Assembly (NCBI RefSeq): GCF_022179465.1
Contig: NZ_BPQV01000006.1
Coordinates: 124,001 to 188,000, forward strand
Direction: 5' to 3'
DNA length: 64,000 nucleotides
Origin: Methylobacterium organophilum
Lineage (GTDB): Bacteria > Pseudomonadota > Alphaproteobacteria > Rhizobiales > Beijerinckiaceae
The translations under genes were made by a program, and so were the position numbers. A model generated the notes under the pieces. It saw only the letters and a program-made list of their open reading frames with translations, searched no databases and was not told the DNA's origin. Of the stretch, positions 17,590 through 26,395 are shown piece by piece. Every line of letters starts with the position of its first letter. The stretch's first letter is position 1.

Positions 17590-19407
17590 GTGCTAATCTC
17601 GAAAATCAGAATCCGGAATTTCGCGAACTTCGCCGACTTCGAGATCGAGACCGGCCAGAACGTCGTGGTGGTCGGGGAGAACAAGGTCGGGAAGAGCAAC
17701 CTGCTCTTCGCGCTGCAGCTGATCCTGGATCCGGGCCTGTCAGAGCGCGACCGCCGGCTCGGCCTAGAGCACTTCTGGGACGGGCTCGGGGACCACAAAC
17801 TCGGCGCGACCATCGAGATCTCCGTCGAGTTCACCGACTTCGATGCCGACACGCGCCTCATGGCGCACCTCGCCGATTGCCTGGTCGATCCCGGGCCGCC
17901 CATGGTCGCGCGTCTCACCTACCTCTTCCAGCCGAAGGCCTCGGTGGGAGGAACGCCGGCGAGCCTCGCCGACTACGAGTACGTCGTGTTCGGGGGAGAC
18001 GATCCGGATAACGCCGTCGGACCCGGCCTGCGCCGCATGTTGCCGCTGGACCTACTTCCGGCCTTGCGGGATGCCGAGAAGGATCTCGCCAACTGGCGCA
18101 GGTCGCCGTTGAGACCCCTAATCGAGAACCTCGCCGGCACGCTGGCCGAGGCCGACCGCGAGGCGATCCAGGCCGCGGTCGACGATGCCCAGCGGGCGCT
18201 GTCGGGACGTCCTGAGGTCGGCGGCGTGGCCCAAACCATCAGCGACCGCCTGGCAGGCATGGTGGGGCCCGCGCACGCCACGTCGGTCGCCCTTGGGCTG
18301 GCGCCGACGCGACTGGACGCGCTGCTGCGCGCCCTGCGCCTGCTCATCGACCAGGGCGCGCGCGGCGTCGCGGACGCGAGCCTGGGAACCGCCAACCTCG
18401 TCTTCCTCGCCCTCAAGAGCCTGGAGCTCGACCGGCTGATCGAGGAGGACGAGCGCGACTTCACCTTCCTGGCGGTCGAGGAGCCCGAGGCGCACCTGCA
18501 CCCGCATGTGCAGCGGCTGGTCTACCGGCACTTCCTCGATGCCGCCGAGACCGCCGCCAAGGCCGGTGGCGGCGAGCCGGGCCCCAAGGATGTCCCTTCG
18601 ACCGGTCGTCTTGTCACGATCCTGACGACCCACTCACCGCATATCGCGAGCATCGCCCCCCTGAGGTCGATCGTGCTGCTGCGCCGGCAGGCGGACGGCG
18701 GGACGCGCGGCGTGTCGACGGCCAAGATCGCGCTGGCCCCCGAGGAGGTGGACGATCTCCAGCGCTACATCGACGTCACGCGCGGCGAGCTGTTCTTTGC
18801 CCGCGGCGTGATCCTCGTCGAGGGCGACGCCGAACGGTTCCTGATCCCGGCCTTCGCCGAGGCGCTCGGCATCCGTCTCGACGAACTCGGGATCTCGGTC
18901 TGCTCGGTCAGCGGCACCAACTTCGCACCATACGTGAAGCTGCTGGGACAGGCCGGATTGAAGATCCCGTACGTCGTGCTGACCGACCGCGACGTGCTCA
19001 GCGACGGACGGGTGCTGGGGCAGGGTCGCGTGATCAGGCTTCTCAAGATCCTGCGACCGGGCTTCGATCCCGCCGGCATGGGCGACGCCGACCTGTTCCT
19101 GGAGGGGGAGCGGGAAGGCATCTACGTCAACGCCAACACCCTGGAACCAGAGCTGTTCGCAACGCCGATGCGCCACGAGATGGTCAGCGTGATCAAGGCG
19201 GAGCTGCCCGTCATCCCGGCCACGCTGGCGAAGCTCGACGCCTGGGAGGCCGATCCGTCAAAGCTGGAGGTCGGACCGCTCATCGCGTTAATCGAGCGCG
19301 TCGGCAAAGGACGCTTCGCGCAGCGGATCGCCCCCGCCGTCGACGCCGACCGGTGCCCCGCCTACATTCGCGCCGCCCTGGAGCGTATCCGCGATGCGAT
19401 CGCGTAG
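17590..19407 (+). CDS. gajA: Gabija GajA-like OLD-family ATPase/TOPRIM nuclease
   Basis: Protein of 605 residues with an N-terminal ABC-type ATPase (Walker A GENKVGKS at 29-36; Walker B-like AVEEPEAHLHPH near residue 300). A C-terminal TOPRIM nuclease follows (GVILVEGDAERFLIPAFAEAL, then VVLTDRDV). These are class-2 OLD nuclease marks. The next gene is a UvrD-like helicase, the arrangement of the Gabija anti-phage system, in which GajA nicks DNA when nucleotide levels fall. The start is GTG 17590, where the OLD N terminus (LISKIRIRNFANF) begins, with a GGGAAGGG ribosome site. A plain OLD-UvrD pair outside Gabija remains possible. Confidence 0.85.
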   Translation: MLISKIRIRNFANFADFEIETGQNVVVVGENKVGKSNLLFALQLILDPGLSERDRRLGLEHFWDGLGDHKLGATIEISVEFTDFDADTRLMAHLADCLVDPGPPMVARLTYLFQPKASVGGTPASLADYEYVVFGGDDPDNAVGPGLRRMLPLDLLPALRDAEKDLANWRRSPLRPLIENLAGTLAEADREAIQAAVDDAQRALSGRPEVGGVAQTISDRLAGMVGPAHATSVALGLAPTRLDALLRALRLLIDQGARGVADASLGTANLVFLALKSLELDRLIEEDERDFTFLAVEEPEAHLHPHVQRLVYRHFLDAAETAAKAGGGEPGPKDVPSTGRLVTILTTHSPHIASIAPLRSIVLLRRQADGGTRGVSTAKIALAPEEVDDLQRYIDVTRGELFFARGVILVEGDAERFLIPAFAEALGIRLDELGISVCSVSGTNFAPYVKLLGQAGLKIPYVVLTDRDVLSDGRVLGQGRVIRLLKILRPGFDPAGMGDADLFLEGEREGIYVNANTLEPELFATPMRHEMVSVIKAELPVIPATLAKLDAWEADPSKLEVGPLIALIERVGKGRFAQRIAPAVDADRCPAYIRAALERIRDAIA

Positions 19408-21214
19408 CACGAGCGCGGCCTACCTCCGGCACGTGGGGGACCTCGCCGGAAACCCGGGACAGCAGGCGGCCTACGATTCCGAAGGCCACTGCGTGGTCCT
19501 CGCCGGACCGGGCTCCGGCAAGACGAAGACGCTCGTCCTGAAGCTGGCGCGCATGCTCGCCGAGGACGTGCGCGCGCCGCAGGGCGTCGCCTGCATCACC
19601 TACAGCACGGAATGCGCCCGCGAGCTCAAGCGCCGCCTTGAGCGGCTCGGTCTCAGGGAAGCGCCGAACCTCTTTGTCGGGACGGTGCACGGGTTCTGCC
19701 TGCGCCACGTCCTGATGCCCTACGGCCGCCTCGCCGGCCTCGACCTTCCGCATCCCCTGGTCCTCGCCACGACGGGTCAGGTCAAGGACACCTTCAGGCG
19801 CGTGGCCGAGGCGCTCTTCGGCATCGGCCAGCCCTACAAGCTGGATGAGATGGGCAAGTACCGTCGTGTTCACCTTGACCGGGACGCCCCGGGGTGGAGC
19901 GCCGATCCCGACCTCGCCCGTCTATGCGAAGGGTACGAGGCCGCGCTGCGCCGGCAGGGCCTGATCGACTACGACGACATGGTCGTTTGCGCTAACCGCC
20001 TGATCGGCGCGCATGATTGGGTCCTGCCGGCGATCGCCGCCCGATGGCCGATCCTCGCCGTCGACGAGTACCAGGATCTCGGACTAGCCTTGCATCGCAT
20101 CGTGATGCGGCTCGCCTTCGAGGGAGGGGTCCGGCTGTTCGCCGTGGGCGACGCGGACCAGGCGGTCTACGGCTTCACCGGGACGGACGGCGGCCTGTTC
20201 CATCACTTGGCGGAGCGCCACGATGTCGAGACGGTTCGCCTGGAACTCAACTACCGGTCCGGCGGCCGCATCATCGAGGCCTCGGAATATGCGCTCGGCG
20301 AGGTGCGTGGCTACCGACCGCATGACACGGAGCGGCTCGCGACGGTGCGGTTCGTCGAGCGCCCTGGCGGCCTTGAGGATCAGGCCGCCCACATCGTCGA
20401 GACGCTGATCCCGGAGGCGCTGGCGGCGAAGCCGGGCCGCGTTCCCGGCGACATCGCGATCCTGTATCGCGCGGCCACGGTCGGAGACGTGTTCGCGGAC
20501 GCGCTCGCGGCGGCCGGCATGGACTTCGTCCGGATCGACACCGCGGCTCCCTACAAGAAGGTCGAGCTGACGAGCTGGGTCGAGGATTGCGCGGCCTGGT
20601 GCTCGGGCGGTTGGCGGAAAGCCCGGCCTCAACTGGGCGGCCTGCTGTCCCGCTGGATCGGCTTTCGCGCCGGACGCGCGAGCGAGCAGGAAGCGAACCG
20701 GACCAGGCGCGCGGTCACGGCCTTCCTGATGGCGCATCGCCGGGATGACGGTCCCGCCGCCCCGTTCATCGCGGCGATCCGTCAATCCCTGCTGGACCCG
20801 CTGGGACTGGCGGAGCCGAGCCTGGCGGACCAGATCGAGCAGGTCCAGCGGATGAGCGTGGCCGTCGCGCCCGGCGGCAAGCTCGAAGGACTGGATCTCG
20901 TCAGCCTCGGCGGACGGGACGGTTCGCCCTCGCACGTGAACTTGCTGACGCTGCACTCCTCGAAAGGCTGCGAGTACGACGTGGTCATCATGGTCGGGAT
21001 GGATCAGGGCATGATGCCCTGGGCGAAGGAGAAGGAGGCCGAACTCAAGGAAAGCCGCCGTCTCTTCTACGTCGGGCTCACGAGGGCTCGCGATGCCGTC
21101 CATCTCCTTTATTCCGGATGGTTTCGAGACCGTTATGGTCCGAGGTCGCTCGGCCGATCCACTTTCGTCAAGGAGTTGGAGGACCGTCTCGTGGCAGCCG
21201 AACAGGCTCGATAG
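19394..21214 (+). CDS. gajB: Gabija GajB-like UvrD/Rep helicase
   Basis: Superfamily-1 helicase of 606 residues. Motif I is LAGPGSGKTKT near residue 35, motif II is AVDEYQDL, motif III is VGDADQAVYGFTG, and later motifs include LHSSKGCEYDVV and LFYVGLTRARDAVHLL. Its ATG lies inside the end of the upstream nuclease gene (14-bp overlap), so the two are translationally coupled. In Gabija, GajB consumes nucleotides and partners GajA in phage defence; that role is inferred from pairing. Length and motif set are normal for GajB-like proteins. Confidence 0.86.
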   Translation: MRSRSTSAAYLRHVGDLAGNPGQQAAYDSEGHCVVLAGPGSGKTKTLVLKLARMLAEDVRAPQGVACITYSTECARELKRRLERLGLREAPNLFVGTVHGFCLRHVLMPYGRLAGLDLPHPLVLATTGQVKDTFRRVAEALFGIGQPYKLDEMGKYRRVHLDRDAPGWSADPDLARLCEGYEAALRRQGLIDYDDMVVCANRLIGAHDWVLPAIAARWPILAVDEYQDLGLALHRIVMRLAFEGGVRLFAVGDADQAVYGFTGTDGGLFHHLAERHDVETVRLELNYRSGGRIIEASEYALGEVRGYRPHDTERLATVRFVERPGGLEDQAAHIVETLIPEALAAKPGRVPGDIAILYRAATVGDVFADALAAAGMDFVRIDTAAPYKKVELTSWVEDCAAWCSGGWRKARPQLGGLLSRWIGFRAGRASEQEANRTRRAVTAFLMAHRRDDGPAAPFIAAIRQSLLDPLGLAEPSLADQIEQVQRMSVAVAPGGKLEGLDLVSLGGRDGSPSHVNLLTLHSSKGCEYDVVIMVGMDQGMMPWAKEKEAELKESRRLFYVGLTRARDAVHLLYSGWFRDRYGPRSLGRSTFVKELEDRLVAAEQAR

Positions 21215-21240
21215 AGGCAGGCCTACGGGCCTGGCGGCAA

Positions 21241-21266
21241 AAGGGCCGCCCCATAGGACGGCCCTT
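21241..21266. terminator. bidirectional hairpin terminator
   Basis: Perfect 8-bp stem AAGGGCCG/CGGCCCTT with a ten-base loop, between the convergent ends of the gajB-like gene and the integrase gene. Its A-rich left and T-ending right flanks suit termination from both sides. Confidence 0.7.
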
Positions 21267-21289
21267 CTCGCAGGCATCAGAAGCAAGCC

Positions 21290-22429
21290 CTAGGCGGCCA
21301 GCTTTTCATCGACCTCCTCGACCCCCGGGGCCATGCTGGCCTGGGCCTTGGCGACCAGGTCCCCGTGTGCCGCCTCCGCCGCCTTCATGGCGATCGAGAC
21401 GTCATCGGGCAGGATGTGGACGTAGTGCTTCATGGTGATCACCACGGTGGCGTGGCCGAGGAACTTGGACACGGCCGCGATATTCCCGGTGGCCCGGTAC
21501 ATCCGCGCCCCGGCCGACCGCCGCAGATCGTGGATCACGAGGTCCGCGATCCCGGCCCGCTCGGCCGCCGTCTTGAACGCCCCGTAGAAGCCGCTCGACG
21601 TGATCGGCTTCACCACGACCCCCTTCTTCGTCCTCTGCCGATAGGTGAAGACGAAGTCGGTCGGATTGTCGATGTTGGCCCGGATGATCCTGTCGATCGC
21701 CGGGGTGATCGGGAGCTCCAGAAGCTTCTTTTCCCCCTTGGCCTTCACCCACACCCTGATGCGTCCCTCCTCCAGAAACACCTCGCTCTTCCTGAGCAGC
21801 GCGCTCTCGCGCCGGAGGCCGGACCGGAGGATGAACTCCACCAGGCCCCGGTAGTCCCCGCACTCCGGCAGGAGCATGAGTTCCTCCCGGATCGACAGCT
21901 CCCGGGTCCGGGCGTAGGGCTCCCCAAAATACATCGAGATCTTCGGCATGTCCGGAAGCGGGATCTTCCAGACGTCGATGGCCCAGTTCCGGAGCGCGGA
22001 GAGGGGGCGGAGCACGCTCTGGGTAATCGTGCCCGCCCTGACCGGCCCGTACTTGGGATCGTCCCACCGGCACATCCGCCTCCGCTTCTCGACGACGGCG
22101 GCGATGGTGCCGGCATTGATCTCGCTCAGCTTGGTGTCGGGCCCGATCTGCTCGACGAGCCAGTCCAGGTCCCGGTCGCGATACGGGACGCGACCGTTCT
22201 GCTGGGCCTTCTCCTTCGTGAGGCGGTCGACCGCATCCAGCATGGTCATGTCGCGACCGCGCAGGGCGCCGTGCATGTCGACCTTTCTCTTCTCGGCGGC
22301 CTTCCAGCGCCTCTCGAAGGCGAGCGCGTCCCGCTCGTTCGTCAGCTTGGTCGGCCCGCTGAACCGCTGCCCCTTCACCACGAAGGAGCAGTAGTAGAAG
22401 GAGGAGTCCTTCGGCTTCCAGACGGTCAT
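21290..22429 (-). CDS. tyrosine site-specific integrase
   Basis: Phage-type integrase of 379 residues. An N-terminal arm/SAM-like part is followed by a catalytic domain with Arg in RSGLRRESALL, His/Arg in VIHDLRRSAG, GHATVVITMKHY and the nucleophilic Tyr in that last stretch. All catalytic positions are present, so it is probably active. It lies 1 bp after an excisionase-like HTH gene, forming an int-xis operon. It marks one edge of an integrated element that probably brought in the neighbouring defence genes. No attachment site could be recognised next to it. Confidence 0.92.
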   Translation of the reverse strand: MTVWKPKDSSFYYCSFVVKGQRFSGPTKLTNERDALAFERRWKAAEKRKVDMHGALRGRDMTMLDAVDRLTKEKAQQNGRVPYRDRDLDWLVEQIGPDTKLSEINAGTIAAVVEKRRRMCRWDDPKYGPVRAGTITQSVLRPLSALRNWAIDVWKIPLPDMPKISMYFGEPYARTRELSIREELMLLPECGDYRGLVEFILRSGLRRESALLRKSEVFLEEGRIRVWVKAKGEKKLLELPITPAIDRIIRANIDNPTDFVFTYRQRTKKGVVVKPITSSGFYGAFKTAAERAGIADLVIHDLRRSAGARMYRATGNIAAVSKFLGHATVVITMKHYVHILPDDVSIAMKAAEAAHGDLVAKAQASMAPGVEEVDEKLAA

Positions 22430-22430
22430 G

Positions 22431-22841
22431 TCAGCAGCCCCCCTTGCGCGCGAGGCGGGCGGCGCGGCGCTCCGCGTAGCCCGGGTTCGGCCCCGTGGTC
22501 GGCACCGCCCGCGTGACCGTCTTCAGCCGGGCGAACGCCGCGGCCGTGACCGCCGCCGTCTTCCGGCGGCGCACGAACCCTTCGAGGTCCCCCTCCAGGA
22601 CGCGGAGGTCCCGGCGCTCGTCGCCCCGGCCGACGTTGACGGCCACGAGGCTGCCGTCGTCGACATGGGCCTGCACCTGGCGCAGGGAGATGCCGAACAT
22701 CTCGGCGACCTCCTTCAGGTCGTAGACCTTGCCGAACCTCAGCTCGATCTCGGCCTCGTAGCCCAGGGCCTTCCGGCCGCCTTCGGCCATGACGTCTTGC
22801 TCGCGCGCCGTCTCCGGCGCGTCGTCCATGATTTCGTACAT
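22431..22841 (-). CDS. excisionase-like MerR/HTH_17 protein
   Basis: Protein of 136 residues with a central helix-turn-helix of excisionase type (about residues 38-95: VYDLKEVAEMFGISLRQVQAH followed by a wing and a basic stretch FVRRRK). The C terminus is basic. It is directly upstream of the integrase gene with only one base between stop and start, the normal arrangement for a recombination directionality factor. An integrase repressor is the alternative. Confidence 0.7.
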   Translation of the reverse strand: MYEIMDDAPETAREQDVMAEGGRKALGYEAEIELRFGKVYDLKEVAEMFGISLRQVQAHVDDGSLVAVNVGRGDERRDLRVLEGDLEGFVRRRKTAAVTAAAFARLKTVTRAVPTTGPNPGYAERRAARLARKGGC

Positions 22842-23202
22842 CGTGATGTCCTTGCCTGAACCCCGTCACGGGGCTTGTTTCGCCTCGGCCTCGGACGGGA
22901 TGCCCGATCGCCGCTTGGCCGCCCCGCACGCGTCGCTTCGCCGTGGCGCGCGGGGTGGCCTTGTCGTAGGGGTTGTCCCCAGGGCGACGGCCGTCACGTG
23001 GAAACCCGGATTGACCCGGATTCCGCGTTGGCCTAGCCTGTGCACGTCCTTCGATTGTTTCGCTGGATCATCCGGGTCGGCGGTCGCTTCGCAACCGTGC
23101 GCCTGCCCGTCAGCCGCTCGCGGCCGAAAGACCCTGTCGGGTGATGACCGACGGGGTTTTTTCTTGCGCGCCTGCCGGCCGCGTCCTGGTTCGATCACTT
23201 CC
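22842..23202. other. non-coding gap with hairpins
   Basis: No convincing gene is seen on either strand. A CCCCGT-c-ACGGGG hairpin lies at 22860-22872 upstream of the excisionase-like gene, and a strong terminator lies at 23132-23162. The gap presumably carries the promoter for the excisionase-integrase pair. Confidence 0.5.
23132..23162 (+). terminator. strong Rho-independent terminator on the plus strand
   Basis: Nine-pair stem CCCTGTCGG/CCGACGGGG (one G-U pair), seven-base loop, then six Ts on the plus strand. No plus-strand gene was identified upstream. The hairpin may also stop the leftward AAA+ operon, or it may end an unrecognised small RNA. Confidence 0.72.
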
Positions 23203-23448
23203 TCATCGCGCCTCCTTTTGACCTGGCCGCGTCCCCGATGTCTCGGTGCGGCCCACCCTTGCTAGCTGACACGGCTTGCCACGTGGAGTTATTTTCATCC
23301 CCGAGGTCTCGGGTTCTATTTGAGTAGATTCAGATTTTAGTTCAGCGTGTTGGGTAATAGGGGTTCTTCCTGGGGCGATCCATGCCCTGCTGTTCTCGAA
23401 AATATCCACATCTTCGAACCCTCGTGATCGCCAGGATCGCTCAGGCAT
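23203..23448 (-). CDS. small hypothetical protein at the end of the AAA+ protease operon
   Basis: Possible 81-residue protein (MPERSWRSRGFEDVDIF...), starting 8 bp inside the previous gene. It is polar, has no hydrophobic segment and no recognised domain. The region FEDVDIFENSRAWIAPGRTPI has gene-like composition, and the overlap with the upstream frame supports coupling. It could still be a chance frame. Confidence 0.4.
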   Translation of the reverse strand: MPERSWRSRGFEDVDIFENSRAWIAPGRTPITQHAELKSESTQIEPETSGMKITPRGKPCQLARVGRTETSGTRPGQKEAR

Positions 23449-23701
23449 CGCGGTCCTCCGGCCAGGGTTCGGGATCCCGTCGATCCGCGTAGGACGTGAC
23501 GCGAATGGACGACCGAGGCAGCGCCTGCCGATCCGCGAGGATCCGGGCCCGGTGCTCGGCCTCGCGGTGGGCCGCGACGCCGAGCGTCTGGAGGACGTCG
23601 CGCAGCGTCCGGTCGAGCGCCGTCTCGCCCAGCTCCAGCCGCATGATCGACAGACGGCGAAAGACCTCGCCGACGCGGGCATCGGTGTCATCGCGCATCA
23701 T
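23441..23701 (-). CDS. small helical protein coupled to the FtsH-like protease
   Basis: Protein of 86 residues (MMRDDTDARVGEVFRRLSIMRLELGE...), mostly charged and helical, with no recognised family. Its start lies 14 bp inside the 3' end of the AAA+ protease gene, indicating translational coupling. It could be an adaptor, substrate or inhibitor of the protease; this is inferred from linkage only. The frame is open further upstream, but that part has no protein-like character. Confidence 0.6.
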   Translation of the reverse strand: MMRDDTDARVGEVFRRLSIMRLELGETALDRTLRDVLQTLGVAAHREAEHRARILADRQALPRSSIRVTSYADRRDPEPWPEDRDA

Positions 23702-25715
23702 GGCCTCCCCGGATGGCGGGCAGGCCCCGCCGCTGATGGATCTGGATGAGCCGGGAGACCTCCTCCCCCGACAGGACACGCTGCTCCACGAGCCGGTCGG
23801 CGACGGCCTCGATGAGGGTCCGGTGTTCCCGCACGAAGGCCTGCGCCTTCGCGTAGAGCCGCTGCAGGTCCTGCTCCACGGTGCGGCGGAATGCCGCATC
23901 TTCCCGCAGGGCGCGGGCGATCTCCTCGGTGCTGCCGCCGCGATGGATCAGGGTTTCGCCCAGTCCTTGGGCGCCGTGCAGCACCGCCACCTGCGCGGTT
24001 GCGCGTGAGAGGTCGGACCCGTGCGGGCCGCCCGCCCCCGAGTTCGGTACGCCGCCGAGGGCATCCATCGCCCGGCCCGCGAGCGCCACGATCGTGAGCG
24101 CCTCCGATTGCGCCCGCGTCAGGATCGTCCGAGGGTGGAGGGCCGCCCGGGTCCTGCCGGCGCTGTCCCGCCCCATGGCGATCGTCACCGAGCGGACCTC
24201 ACCGGCACCGAGGACCTGAACGGCGACCGCGTGCGCCGCCTCATGGCATGCGCAGACGCGGACCTCCTCCGGCGTTCGGTCGTCCGGCGGAGCGATCTCA
24301 AGGACGAGGTCCGGCAGGATCATCCGCCGCCCCTCCGCCCTGGCCCGGGAGCGCGCTCCCTTCACCCAGGCCGCCACGTCCGCGCCGGTCGCACCGGCCG
24401 CGAGATGCGCGACCCCGGTGAGGTCATGCTCCGCGAGGTCCGGCCCGAGCTTCTCGCGGAAGATGCCGACGAGCTCCGCGGCGGTGGGCCGCTCGATCCG
24501 GACGACGGGATGCAGTCGGCCTGGCCGGATCAGGGCCGGGTCGAGGGCACCGAGGTGGTTCGTCGCGCCGATGACGATGAGCTTGGACGCGTACGGAGAG
24601 GAATTCGTCTCAAGTGCGGTTAGCATATATTCGATGATGGGGGGCCAAAAATCTCTAGCTCTATTGTCCAGAGTGACTCTACTTGGGATGGACTCGGTCT
24701 CGTCGATGAACAGGATGGCCGGTCCCTTCGCGAATGCGCGCTGGAAACTTTGCTCGGCTGCGCGAAGGGCCCCGCCGAGATACCCGTCGCTGCCCTGGAA
24801 CCAGCCGGCGACAGAGGTCGTGACCAGGGGCAGGCGCGCCGCCTTGGCGATCGCCCGCACGAGCGTGGTCTTGCCCAGGCCGGGTTCCGAATGGAGCATC
24901 AGCGCCCTGGGCACGTCCTCCCACTTGAGGGTATTCTGCCTCCATGCGTCGACGGCCCGGACGAGGGCCTGGGCGTGGGCCATCGCCTCTCCGAAGCCGT
25001 GAAGCTGCTCCAGGGCCGGGACGTCGGTGCCGAGCGCGTCCGTGCGGTCGAGCGCCGCTTCGGCGGCCCGGATTCGGGCGACGACGGCGCGCGGGGTGCT
25101 GCCGACCCTGATGCAGCTCGCCAGCGTGTCGAAATCGAGCGCGCCGGCGAGGCCCGGAGGCAGGCGCCGGGGCCGCTTGCCCGTGGCCTCCCGGATGGCT
25201 GCGGCCAGGACCCGGTTCGAGGGCGGTCCCAGCCTCACGTAGAGATCGGCCGCGGCGACGAGCGTCGCCGGAAGGTAACGCGTCGGCGCCTGGCTTACCC
25301 CTGCGACGCGCGCGCCCTCGCTCAGGAGCCTTCCGACCCGGTCGTTACCCTCTGTCGTCTTGTCTTGGCTCTTCGAAGCGCCGGTTCTGGTCCAGATAAA
25401 GGCCCATTCGGATAGCTCGCGAAGTGCCGCCTCAATGTGCGTAGCCCAATCTGGGCTGGGCACCTCGACGACGAGCGCGAAGCCGCCGCCCTCGCGCAGG
25501 CGGCGGAGGCCGGCCGCGCCGAGCGCCTCGGCGAGCGCCGCCCGCGGGAGCGTATGGCGGGCGGGGCGCAGGCCGCCGATGCATGCCGCCAGGAGGCTGT
25601 CGTCCGTCGCGGCGTAGGTCTGCCCGTCGAGGGGATCCAGGGGATCGAGGGGATCGATGTCGGGTGGCGGCCGGCGTCGGCCGACGAGGCGCTGCTTGGG
25701 GGTGTCCGTGGTCAT
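23688..25715 (-). CDS. FtsH-like AAA+ zinc metalloprotease without membrane anchor
   Basis: Protein of 675 residues. The N-terminal 260 residues are unassigned and carry a DPLDPLDPLDG repeat. The AAA+ module has Walker A EPGLGKTT (277-284), Walker B LFIDET (335-340) and ATNHLGALDPALIRPGR, as in FtsH. A peptidase M41 domain follows with HEAAH (491-495) and Asp568 in HGSDLSRAT as third zinc ligand. Both active sites look intact. Unlike FtsH it shows no N-terminal transmembrane helices, so it is probably soluble. The start chosen is MTTDTPKQR; eleven more codons upstream are possible. Its place in a mobile region suggests a conflict-related protease, with target unknown. Confidence 0.85.
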   Translation of the reverse strand: MTTDTPKQRLVGRRRPPPDIDPLDPLDPLDGQTYAATDDSLLAACIGGLRPARHTLPRAALAEALGAAGLRRLREGGGFALVVEVPSPDWATHIEAALRELSEWAFIWTRTGASKSQDKTTEGNDRVGRLLSEGARVAGVSQAPTRYLPATLVAAADLYVRLGPPSNRVLAAAIREATGKRPRRLPPGLAGALDFDTLASCIRVGSTPRAVVARIRAAEAALDRTDALGTDVPALEQLHGFGEAMAHAQALVRAVDAWRQNTLKWEDVPRALMLHSEPGLGKTTLVRAIAKAARLPLVTTSVAGWFQGSDGYLGGALRAAEQSFQRAFAKGPAILFIDETESIPSRVTLDNRARDFWPPIIEYMLTALETNSSPYASKLIVIGATNHLGALDPALIRPGRLHPVVRIERPTAAELVGIFREKLGPDLAEHDLTGVAHLAAGATGADVAAWVKGARSRARAEGRRMILPDLVLEIAPPDDRTPEEVRVCACHEAAHAVAVQVLGAGEVRSVTIAMGRDSAGRTRAALHPRTILTRAQSEALTIVALAGRAMDALGGVPNSGAGGPHGSDLSRATAQVAVLHGAQGLGETLIHRGGSTEEIARALREDAAFRRTVEQDLQRLYAKAQAFVREHRTLIEAVADRLVEQRVLSGEEVSRLIQIHQRRGLPAIRGGHDAR

Positions 25716-26395
25716 GGCTGCCTCCATGCGCGAGGCAGCCGGCCGCAAGCGCGGGCGGTCAGGCCTCGGAGGGGATCGGGTCGATGCGATGAGAGCGGCG
25801 CCGGACGGCTATGCCGACGGGGGCCGGGGGCGGGCAGGAACGCCGGCGTATCGCCCGTTTAGGGGTGCGCTGGTGCATCGGGAGGCCTCTGGGGCTGGGG
25901 ACCGCCCGAGCGTCAGCTACGAGGGCGGTGTAGGAACTCCGGCAGGTGGCGGGAGCGCTGAGAGCGCCGTCGAGGCGCAGGGAAACGGATACAGAACCCG
26001 TGGAATTCCCGTCAACCGCCGCGCAACACCGGGCCGCGGAAATTTCCCTGGGCGGTGGAAAGCGGGGACCACGGCGATACGGTTAATCGGGAGGTAACCA
26101 TTGGCGTGGCGCGCCCTCCGGCTTTCCGGAAAGCACGTATCGCCGCCCGTCACCCGCCCCCGCCTCCTGTCCGGAACCTGCGCCGAATTCGCATACGACC
26201 GATTCGGCGCCAGCCTGCCCCGCGACCTGCATCCTCGCCTTCCTGAGGCTGCCTCGCTCGGTGCCTGGCTTGGCCGATGGAGGAAGCCGCCACATTTCGC
26301 GGCAAACGCGGACTGCGTCCGGTCGCCCCGGTGGCGCGTACTGCAGGCGCAATCTAAGCTTTAGAAAAGGCGAAGGGCGGGCCAGCAGCGGATCC
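25716..26395. other. non-coding gap, nothing recognised
   Basis: 680 bp between the divergent AAA+ protease and SMC-like operons. Short frames on both strands have no protein-like character. Promoters for both directions must lie here, but no operator or riboswitch was recognised. Confidence 0.4.

Noticed and set aside
22789-23265. Plus-strand open frame in the gap after the excisionase-like gene
   Set aside because: Ser/Arg/Pro-rich with no protein-like pattern; it contains the terminator hairpin.
25633-25660. Tandem GGGGATCGA-like repeats
   Set aside because: They are coding repeats for the Asp-Pro-Leu stretch in the FtsH-like protein, not a separate element.
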